39,099 nt of DNA from Candidatus Moraniibacteriota bacterium (GTDB lineage Bacteria > Patescibacteriota > Minisyncoccia > CAIUEV01 > JAHKAQ01): the NCBI GenBank assembly GCA_014729725.1, contig WJJL01000066.1:1-39099 (forward strand). The letters run 5' to 3'. The position numbers and the translations under genes are program-made. Below are positions 32,828-39,099 of the stretch, piece by piece (position 1 is the first letter of the stretch; the number at the start of each line of letters is the position of its first letter). The notes under the pieces are model-generated. The model was not told where the DNA came from and did not search any database. It saw only the letters and a program-made list of their open reading frames with translations.

Positions 32828-33170
32828 TTTTATCTAATTAATTATTGTTATTTTAATTTTTGAAATCCAAATCAAGTTAATCCAAAATTCTCTTAAGCCT
32901 TAAATTTTTCGAATATTTGTAATAATTATAATCAGATCTCTAACTTACTCCCTTTTTTTAACGAAATACTTCTGGATTTTTTGGAGCATTGTCAATCAGT
33001 AAAAAATCTTTAAAACTATTGTACCTTAATTTATTTAAAACAAAATCGGACAAGCCTGCTTTTTTTTGGTTTTTAAAAGCCCAAAATCAAAAAGCGGATA
33101 GTTTTGTAAATCTTTATGATAATTCAAGATAATTTATAAATAGACAGTGCTAACTTTTAAACAGTTTCCA
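32828..33170. other. Spacer with a possible transposase scrap
   Basis: This 343-base spacer lies between the Nudix gene and the MFS gene. On the minus strand 32958-33086 is open and reads AFKNQKKAGLSDFVLN...FLLIDNAPKNPEVF, with a stop just upstream. The DNAP piece resembles the second catalytic Asp of DDE transposases. It has no start and is at most a remnant. An extended -10 for the Nudix gene is near 32930. Confidence 0.3.
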
Positions 33171-34349
33171 CTATTGTTTAATTTTTAATCCCCTCTTCTC
33201 CATCCTTAATAACTTAAAATGTATAATCAACAAAGGCAAGAGTAAAATTTCGCCAATTATTATGGCGCTTTGAGGAGAAAATTCATCGGCAAAATAACCA
33301 ATTAAAATCGAAATTACTCCAAAAAATAAACTACCCAAAAAAGTGTTCAAAGAGTCCATAGTAGCCCTTTGTTTTTGGCTGAATTCCCTTTGCATTAAAG
33401 TGCTTTTGGCGGTCTGGTCGGTGCCGTAAAAAAAAGAAGAAAAAGACATAAGAATCGGGGAAAAAGCATTGCTTAAAAAAGCCGCCGAAATATTAATGAA
33501 GCCTCCGCCAAGCGTTCCTGTCATTAAAGCTTTTATAGGACCAATCTTTTTAAAAACCCTGGAGGAAAACCAAAAACTTAAAAACCCAAATCCAAAAGAA
33601 AGAATTTTAGGAATACCCAAAGCCCAAATCGGCCAAAGTGTTTTGTAAAAGGCTGCTTGGAACTGAAAAAGTGATTCTCCAACTGCGAAACTAAACATAC
33701 TGATGATACTAAGCAGTCTTAATTTTTTATTTTTCAAAAAATTTCTAAAGGCTTCTTTTAAGTGCATAAAGACATTGGAGCTTTTTTTCAAATAAAGGTA
33801 AGGATCTGTGATAAAAAAACTGATTATAAAAGAAATAAATTGCGGTATAACCGAAATCCAAATCGCCAAATTAAGTGAATATCCGGCGATTAAGCTGCCT
33901 AAAATAGCTGAGATAGCTAAAGCCAACTGAAACATAGCACTGGTTTTTCCCATCATTTCATCGAATAAAGAAATTTTTTTCATCTCTCGCAGAGAATCGT
34001 AAAGTAAAGCAGTGTTGTTTCCACTGTAAAAAGACCGGGTTAAGCCTTCAAAAATCCCTCCGGCCGCCAAAAAGAAAAAATTTCCGCCCAAAGCGTAAAG
34101 AATAACGGAAATAGTGGAACAAAAAGCTCCCAATACCATAGTTTTTTTACGACCGATAAAATCGGAAAAAATACCGGTAGGAATTTCAAAAATTGAAGAT
34201 GACACCATGGTTATTGAAAAAACAAGCATAGCCAGAGCATAGGACTCCAGAATTGTTTGAAAATAAATAACCATTATCGCGCTATATAAACGAAAATCAC
34301 TAAAAAAATTAAACCATGCCAATAATTTAATATTGCGCTTTACCGACAT
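33171..34349 (-). CDS. MFS transporter
   Basis: This 392-residue membrane protein has about twelve hydrophobic helices and is a major facilitator. Between helices 2 and 3 it has the motif A-like GIFSDFIGRKKTMVLGAFCS. An acidic DSLREMKKISLFDE loop follows helix 4. The two halves are separated by a basic cytoplasmic loop near 185-205. The substrate cannot be predicted; an export role is common in this group. The gene ends 343 bases before the Nudix gene and lies 70 bases after the MsrA-MsrB gene, so it may be on the same transcript. Confidence 0.88.
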   Translation of the reverse strand: MSVKRNIKLLAWFNFFSDFRLYSAIMVIYFQTILESYALAMLVFSITMVSSSIFEIPTGIFSDFIGRKKTMVLGAFCSTISVILYALGGNFFFLAAGGIFEGLTRSFYSGNNTALLYDSLREMKKISLFDEMMGKTSAMFQLALAISAILGSLIAGYSLNLAIWISVIPQFISFIISFFITDPYLYLKKSSNVFMHLKEAFRNFLKNKKLRLLSIISMFSFAVGESLFQFQAAFYKTLWPIWALGIPKILSFGFGFLSFWFSSRVFKKIGPIKALMTGTLGGGFINISAAFLSNAFSPILMSFSSFFYGTDQTAKSTLMQREFSQKQRATMDSLNTFLGSLFFGVISILIGYFADEFSPQSAIIIGEILLLPLLIIHFKLLRMEKRGLKIKQ

Positions 34350-34419
34350 TTATTAAGAGTTAATTTTTTTCCAAGATTACTTAAAATCGACCGAATCTCC
34401 TATTTGTTTTAAAAAAAGC

Positions 34420-35595
34420 TTAATTTTCGATCTCAAATTCTTTTAAAAAGTCCTTATACCCTTTTTCTGACATATTTTCTTTGGGTATGAATTTAAGCGC
34501 CGCCGAGTTCATGCAGTATCTTTTTCCGGTGGGATCCGGACCGTCGTTAAAAACATGACCCAAATGATTGTTGGCGTATTTACTTCTTACTTCGGTTCTT
34601 GTACCAAGTAAACCTTTGTCTTTTTTATAAATTATATTTTCCTCAACTAAAGGCCGAGTGAAACTGGGCCATCCGGTTCCGGATTTAAATTTATCTTTGG
34701 AGATAAATAAAGGCTCTCCGCTTAAAATATCCACATAGATCCCCGGCTTCTTATTGTCCCAATATTGATTTTGAAAAGCTTTTTCCGTTTTTTCCTCCTG
34801 GGTCACCTCAAATTCCAGCGCGCTTAATTGTTTTTTTAATTTATCTTTAGAAGGTTTTTGGTAATCGACCCAAAAGCCATTATTTATATCGCTGTTTCTC
34901 CCCCAACTGAATTTAAAATTACAGCTTTTGTTTTTATTCCAGATTTTATCTAAAAACTTATCCCGACCGGAATTAAAACGATAAAATTTATACTTGATTT
35001 TACTTTTTTTGTAATAATCCTGATGATATTCTTCGGCAGGATAAAAATTTTTATAAGCTAGAATTTCGGTTTTGATTTTTTCATCAAAGCACCTGCTTTT
35101 TTCGAGCTTTTCCCTGGAATTCTCGGCTAATTTTTTTTGCTCGTCATTGTGATAAAAAACCGCGCTTTTGTATTGCCTGCCTCGATCCACGAACTGTCCA
35201 CCATCGTCGGTTGGATCGATCTGCCGCCAGAAAATGTCCAGCAGCTTCTCGTAGCTTATTTGATCGGGGTAATACTTGACTTGAACACTTTCCCGATGGC
35301 CGGTTTTTCCGGCTGAGACTTCATCATAACTTGGATTCTCTTCATCACCTCCGCTGTAACCGCTTGTAACTTCGATTACTCCATCTTCTTTTTCAAACGG
35401 AGGCTCCATACACCAAAAGCAGCCGCCGGCAAAAGTTGCCAGTTTATAATTTTTATTGTCCGGCTTTTGATTTTTATTCATAACGCTTTGATTAAAATTC
35501 AAATTATCTTTAAAGAAAAAAAGCAAAAACAAAATCATTATTATTACAATCCCCACTAAAGATAAAAAAATGGTTTTTTTATTAAAATTTTTCAT
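34420..35595 (-). CDS. msrAB: Membrane-anchored peptide methionine sulfoxide reductase MsrA-MsrB fusion
   Basis: This is a 391-residue fusion that reduces both S- and R-methionine sulfoxide in proteins. A single N-terminal membrane helix (9-28) anchors it, so both catalytic parts are probably outside. The MsrA domain (about 50-205) has GCFWC (58-62) and the [12 protein letters not shown] strand. The MsrB domain (about 250-385) has SGTGWPSF and the catalytic [11 protein letters not shown]. The MsrB zinc-binding Cys pairs are absent ([13 protein letters not shown] where C-x2-C would lie), as in the metal-free MsrB type. A linker joins the domains. The gene is leftward with an extended -10 (TGTTAAAAT) upstream. 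Confidence 0.95.
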   Translation of the reverse strand: MKNFNKKTIFLSLVGIVIIMILFLLFFFKDNLNFNQSVMNKNQKPDNKNYKLATFAGGCFWCMEPPFEKEDGVIEVTSGYSGGDEENPSYDEVSAGKTGHRESVQVKYYPDQISYEKLLDIFWRQIDPTDDGGQFVDRGRQYKSAVFYHNDEQKKLAENSREKLEKSRCFDEKIKTEILAYKNFYPAEEYHQDYYKKSKIKYKFYRFNSGRDKFLDKIWNKNKSCNFKFSWGRNSDINNGFWVDYQKPSKDKLKKQLSALEFEVTQEEKTEKAFQNQYWDNKKPGIYVDILSGEPLFISKDKFKSGTGWPSFTRPLVEENIIYKKDKGLLGTRTEVRSKYANNHLGHVFNDGPDPTGKRYCMNSAALKFIPKENMSEKGYKDFLKEFEIEN

Positions 35596-35733
35596 TGCTT
35601 TGTTTTTTAAATATTGAATATTTTCTTTTTTATTTTAACACAAATAAAGTTTGATTTGAGTTTTAAAAATTAATCTTGAAATCGATTTTTTAAAACAATG
35701 CTTTTTTGTAAAACAAAAACTCTAAAATCTTTC

Positions 35734-36510
35734 CTATAAACAATCAATCAGATCATCAAAATATTGTGGATTATTAAGCAGATATTCCATATAGGCAATG
35801 TTTTTATCACAATCGCCCTTAAAAAGAAATTTTTCGCTTTCTTCATAATAAAATTCGGCATTACCTTTCCACTGTGATTTTTGACTTCTGGCTTTTGAAA
35901 GTTCCCCAAATATATAGGGATCTTTAGCCGCCCATTTTTTAAATATGTCCAAATCTTTTTCAAGCAACTGAAATTTATCCAAAAAATCTTTTATAATAAG
36001 GCTTTTGAAAACCGGTTTGAGATTAAAATTGTATTTTTTATTAGAAAAATCCGACAAAAGTTTTATCCAGTATAAAGAAAGGAAATCTTTTTGCTCTTGA
36101 TTAAAAATATTTTCAAACTCATAAACACAATTTTCAAACTGATTACTTAGCCCAGCAACTTGCCTAAGAAACTCTTTCAAATCTTGCTCATCCTTAAAAA
36201 AATTTTCTAAAATTTTTTTGTTTTGGGGGAATTTTTCAGATAGCTTATCGGTGTTTTGAAAAAAATCATCAATCTTGGAAAACGAACTGAACAAAACATT
36301 TTTTCCGTTTATTTTTTTTCCATCTGTTTCTATGTTAAGTAACTCAAGCAATCTTTTATGACCTTTTAAATTTTGCTCCAAATTTTTAAGCAAAAAATCT
36401 TCTGGAAATGATGGAAATTTTTCAAGAATAGAATTTATTTTTCTAACCGCTCCTGTATATATTTCAAAATCCGGCTTCTTTTTTTCAGGAAAAGGTATTA
36501 TTTTATCCAT
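35734..36510 (-). CDS. Hypothetical protein
   Basis: This is a 258-residue protein of unknown family. It begins MDKIIPFPEKKKPDF, is predicted all helical and rich in Lys, Phe, Leu and Asp, and shows no membrane segment, signal or catalytic motif. The end (NIAYMEYLLNNPQYFDDLIDCL) is acidic. Codon use is like its neighbours. It is preceded by its own promoter (36556-36584) and is a single gene between msrAB and thpR. I can offer no function. Confidence 0.6.
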   Translation of the reverse strand: MDKIIPFPEKKKPDFEIYTGAVRKINSILEKFPSFPEDFLLKNLEQNLKGHKRLLELLNIETDGKKINGKNVLFSSFSKIDDFFQNTDKLSEKFPQNKKILENFFKDEQDLKEFLRQVAGLSNQFENCVYEFENIFNQEQKDFLSLYWIKLLSDFSNKKYNFNLKPVFKSLIIKDFLDKFQLLEKDLDIFKKWAAKDPYIFGELSKARSQKSQWKGNAEFYYEESEKFLFKGDCDKNIAYMEYLLNNPQYFDDLIDCL

Positions 36511-36555
36511 AAAGAAAGATTGTTAATTAACTCAACTTACAAAAACAAAAATCAA

Positions 36556-36584
36556 TTGATAAATATTTCCTTTAAAAAATTCAA
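36556..36584 (-). promoter_or_regulatory. Promoter of the 258-residue hypothetical gene
   Basis: On the minus strand TTGAAT-N17-TATCAA, about 45 bases upstream of the ATG at 36510. The spacing is ideal and the -10 match moderate. Confidence 0.45.
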
Positions 36585-36621
36585 TAAATATTGTTTGAAA
36601 TTTATAGAAATTTAAATAATT

Positions 36622-37167
36622 TTAACTTAAATCAAATCTTTTCACAATTTTATAATCAGCGCCTTTTTCGGTTATCGTTGACTCAAAAATAGCATATTCT
36701 TTAATTTCTTGAAATAAAGAAATGCTGCTGTTAATATTTTTTTCCAAAAAAGAATCAAAATTTCCGGGATTAAAGCGAGCGATGGTTAAATGAGGCAAAA
36801 TCTTTCGAAAAACCAAACCAATCTCCAAACATCGGGCCAAATTAACCACCAGTCTATTAAAATTTCTGTTTGGTGGCCCGGTCAGCCAGATCAATCTTGG
36901 CTTTCCTCCTACAGGTCCAAAGGAAACTTTATTGAATTCGAGAACTATGGATTTTTGAACAAAATTAAAATTTTTTAATTTCAAGATCAATCTTTCAACT
37001 TCCGATTCTCTCCAGGGAGGAATTAAAGTTATATGAAGGTTGGAGGGTTTTATAAAATTTATATTTGAACCCAGGGCTTTATATTCTTGCTGTAACTTTA
37101 CCACTGAAATTTTAATTTCTTTATTTAAGGGCAAGGCCAAAAAAATCCTTTTTTCTTTTGTTTTCAT
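36622..37167 (-). CDS. thpR: RNA 2',3'-cyclic phosphodiesterase
   Basis: This 181-residue 2H phosphoesterase (ThpR/LigT family) hydrolyses 2',3'-cyclic phosphate ends on RNA. The two catalytic H-x-T motifs are HITLIPPW (about 46-53) and HLTIARFN (about 146-153). The starting block IFLALPLNKEIK is typical of the family. Length matches. It lies 26 bases after the BaeRF-like gene on the same strand, so the two are probably co-transcribed. This suggests a shared RNA- or ribosome-related job, but that is inference. Confidence 0.92.
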   Translation of the reverse strand: MKTKEKRIFLALPLNKEIKISVVKLQQEYKALGSNINFIKPSNLHITLIPPWRESEVERLILKLKNFNFVQKSIVLEFNKVSFGPVGGKPRLIWLTGPPNRNFNRLVVNLARCLEIGLVFRKILPHLTIARFNPGNFDSFLEKNINSSISLFQEIKEYAIFESTITEKGADYKIVKRFDLS

Positions 37168-37193
37168 TGAATTTGATTATCCAATCATTCAGA

Positions 37194-37760
37194 TTATTCA
37201 TAAATATTATCTTTACCTGATTTGGCCAAAATTTTTCTTTCCTCTTCTGTTTTGGGTTTTCCTTTTTTATTTTTAAAAGTCTCTCCAATCTCGCTGTCAA
37301 GTTTTTTTAAAATTTTAAAAGGATGCTCTTTTATATAATTAACCTTAAATCTTTTGTCTATTTTGGAAGCAATTCTTTTGGGTAAGCTTTCCTCAATGTT
37401 GCCCAACATATAATCCGGAGAATATAAATAAATACTGTTCACTTTATGCTGCTTTAAAACTTTAGGAAGTCTTTTGTTTAATTCCGATATTAAATCCTTT
37501 CTGACTTTTTTATCTTTGTCTTCATAAACAGCTCCACTTTTATAAACCGTGGAAATACCTTTGCCATTTTTCATCCCCCCGGTACCTCCGGTTTCAAAAA
37601 ATCCCTCTCTGTCTAAATATCCGGGTTTTTCCACTTCAAATTCATCAATTTTTTCTATTTGACCCTCTTTAGCTATATAAAACTCTACCTCAAATTTACT
37701 GGTTATTATAAAAAAACCGGTTTTTAATAAAAAATTCGGTAAATTTTTACTGATTTTCAT
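37194..37760 (-). CDS. Probable BaeRF/host-attachment-like protein (eRF1 domain-like)
   Basis: This is a 188-residue protein. The strand IYLYSPDYMLGNIEESLPKR and following KVNYIKEHPFKILKKL resemble the bacterial family related to domain 1 of eukaryotic release factors (also called host attachment protein). A middle segment GTGGMKNGKGISTVYKSGA is glycine-rich and exposed. The end is basic. The proposed role in ribosome or peptide-release chemistry comes only from the family. Two copies of TAATAATTAGC lie 13-43 bases upstream. It is first in the operon with thpR. Confidence 0.45.
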   Translation of the reverse strand: MKISKNLPNFLLKTGFFIITSKFEVEFYIAKEGQIEKIDEFEVEKPGYLDREGFFETGGTGGMKNGKGISTVYKSGAVYEDKDKKVRKDLISELNKRLPKVLKQHKVNSIYLYSPDYMLGNIEESLPKRIASKIDKRFKVNYIKEHPFKILKKLDSEIGETFKNKKGKPKTEEERKILAKSGKDNIYE

Positions 37761-38247
37761 AATAATAGAAATTAATAATTAGCTTTATTAACTAATAATT
37801 AGCGCAAACAATACAGTTTTTCCTAAACTGGGGAATGAGTATGACGGGATTAAGCAATATCTGAAAAATCTAAATTAACCGTCTCTGAATCATCAAGTAT
37901 TATTTTATTAAAACACATCTCAAACAAAATGCAATTTTGATTTTTTTTAAATCATTTCAATTTCGGTTCTCTTTGGCCTATTATTTTGTAAGGTTCCTCA
38001 ATCCTATTTTTCTAAATCTTTATTTTGCTTTTTTCTTTTAACTTATTTTTTCAAACGCTTGTTTGATTTGAATTAATTTGATATTTGATCTGTGTTTGAG
38101 CTAGGGTTTATTGTTCTTTAATAGCTTCTAAGGCTATCTTTTTTACTTAGAGGTAAACTTTTTCATTTTTTTAATACTTTTTCTTTTTCTTGGCATAAAA
38201 TTTTTCAAATTTAATTATATTAATAAACATTTTTTTCTAAAAAACAC
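37761..38247. other. AT-rich spacer before the 16S terminator
   Basis: This spacer of about 490 bases holds two copies of TAATAATTAGC (37773-37783 and 37793-37803, 20 bases apart) and a small hairpin CAGTTT-N5-AAACTG near 37830. A weak plus-strand terminator-like hairpin (ATAGC-N7-GCTAT then C-T6) lies near 38122-38145. No coding gene was found. Confidence 0.4.
37773..37803. repeat. Direct repeat TAATAATTAGC
   Basis: Two perfect 11-base copies start 20 bases apart (about two helical turns) just upstream of the BaeRF-like gene. The spacing is what a dimeric regulator would need, but no regulator is known. Confidence 0.5.
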
Positions 38248-38270
38248 AAAAACCCCTTCCAGGGGTTTTT
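38248..38270 (-). terminator. Intrinsic terminator of the 16S transcript
   Basis: On the minus strand AAAAACCCCT pairs perfectly with AGGGGTTTTT around a 3-base loop and is followed by GTGTTTTTT. This is the strongest terminator in the window. It lies 264 bases after the 16S 3' end. Confidence 0.85.
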
Positions 38271-38533
38271 ATCACTAATTAAACACAAATTTTCCCAACC
38301 TTATATGGTTACCAAACCCGCCAAAGGCAGGTATATCCCTTTTAAGCCCGATTCTATAAAAAATCAAGCTGCCTTTTGCGCACTCTTGCAAAAGGACTTA
38401 GGGTTTTTAGACAAGTCCCATCGCTTGTTGAAACACGACTAATCGTGTTTTTATCGAACAAAAATCCGATATCGACCAAAAGTAAATTATTTTTTTAAGC
38501 AAAGCTCAAAAAAATAATCGATTTATCTCCCTA
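38271..38533 (-). other. Structured 16S rRNA trailer, no 23S or tRNA
   Basis: The 263 bases between the 16S 3' end and the terminator hold three good hairpins: 38486-38518 (15-base arms, one G-U, 3-base loop), 38431-38450 (AAACACGA / TCGTGTTT, 4-base loop) and 38372-38395 (CCTTTTGC / GCAAAAGG, 8-base loop). No tRNA cloverleaf, 5S or start of 23S is seen. The hairpin 16 bases past the 16S end may be a processing site. Confidence 0.5.
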
Positions 38534-39099
38534 GAAAGGAGGTGATCCATCCGCTGATTCCCCAACGGATACCTTGTTACGACTTCACCCCTATCGCTGA
38601 TCTCTCCGTGGTGCCCCGCTAAAACGGGACGCTTCAGGAGCTACCAACTCTCTTGGTGTGACGGGCGGTGAGTACAAGATCCGGGAACATATTCACCGTG
38701 ACGTGGCTGATTCACGATTACTAGCGATTCCAGCTTCATGAAGGCGAATTGCAGCCTTCAATCCGAACTTGGACAGAGTTTTTGGGATTAGCTTCACCTT
38801 GCGGTTTTGCAACCCTTTGTCTCTGCCATTGTAGCGCCTGTGTCGCCCAGGGTATAAGGACCATGCAGATCTGACGTCATCCCCGCCTTCCTCCCAGTAT
38901 ATCCGGGCAGTCTTGCATGAGAAATTATAACATGCAATAGGGGTTTCGTTCGTTTCCCGACTTAACGGAACACCTCACGGCACGAACTGACGACGACCAT
39001 GCAACACCTGTCACTACGCCCGAAGGAAGCTCAATTTCTTGAGTTGTCGTAGGATGTCAAGCCCAGGTGAGGTCCCTTGCTTACTGTCAAATTAAACAA
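38534..39099 (-). rRNA. rrs: 16S ribosomal RNA, 3' part (cut by window edge)
   Basis: This is the minus-strand 3' third of 16S rRNA, from about E. coli position 970 to the end. It has GGATGGATCACCTCC with the intact anti-Shine-Dalgarno, GTCGTAACAAGGTA, CAGGTGTTGCATGG, GAGGAAGGCGGGGATGACGT and CGCTAGTAATCG. The decoding region reads TGTACTCACCGCCCGTC, where nearly all bacteria have TGTACACACCGCCCGTC (A1396 becomes U). The start of the visible part (GACAGTAAGCAAGGGACCTC) is also unlike common bacteria. The exact 3' end is within a few bases of 38534. The upstream part is outside the window. Confidence 0.97.

Noticed and set aside
1-39099. CRISPR array, integron, complete insertion sequence or prophage
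   Set aside because: No regularly spaced repeats, no intact transposase or integrase and no phage structural genes were seen on either strand.

Overview
The window looks like part of the chromosome of a small-genome candidate phyla radiation bacterium (Patescibacteria/CPR). The evidence is very AT-rich DNA, a ribosomal-protein cluster that goes directly from S5 to L15 with no L30 gene, a divergent 16S rRNA, and many short, loosely annotated genes. UGA acts as a stop (for example the end of the 5788 gene), so the code is standard table 11. Several sigma70-like promoters can be read directly. Most genes lack a visible Shine-Dalgarno site although the 16S anti-SD is intact. I cannot place the organism more finely.

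Layout. 1-5000 is an accessory stretch: a truncated lipoprotein gene at the left edge, a HEAT-like protein, a large Tat-exported protein with a caspase-like C-terminus broken at a G8 run, a membrane-anchored coiled-coil protein, and small open remnants between them. 5000-9500 holds housekeeping genes: a YbaK-type deacylase, a phosphoribosyltransferase, a HAD phosphatase, an unusual SecD with a parvulin-like insertion, and L27. 9768-10187 is a small membrane protein converging on the ribosomal block.

10192-21902 (minus strand) is the tuf-S10-spc block, transcribed in the order tuf, S10, (terminator), L3, L4, L23, L2, S19, L22, S3, L16, L29, S17, L14, L24, L5, S14, S8, L6, L18, S5, L15. It has two tandem promoters before tuf and a hairpin between S10 and L3. 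At least seven of these proteins carry lysine-rich, apparently disordered extensions. secY does not follow L15 and secF does not follow secD.

22375-37760 is a mixture: an orphan PAS(x4)-GAF protein, a lytic transglycosylase, an LpxH-like phosphoesterase, a ZIP transporter with the metabolite-repair enzyme Nnr, a DUF389 membrane protein, SpeD with a Nudix hydrolase, a decayed ABC transporter, a MazG-like protein, a second Nudix hydrolase, an MFS transporter, a membrane-anchored MsrA-MsrB fusion, a hypothetical gene, and ThpR paired with an eRF1-like (BaeRF) protein. 38534-39099 is the 3' third of a 16S rRNA gene on the minus strand. A structured trailer and an intrinsic terminator follow it, with no 23S.

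Functionally the window is dominated by translation and protein export. Its second theme is repair and house-cleaning: NAD(P)HX repair, Nudix and MazG sanitation, methionine sulfoxide reduction, mis-acylated tRNA editing and cyclic-phosphate RNA processing. The most unusual items are the SecD-parvulin architecture, the Tat/caspase-like protein with its homopolymer frameshift, the lysine-rich ribosomal extensions, and an A1396U change in the 16S decoding region.
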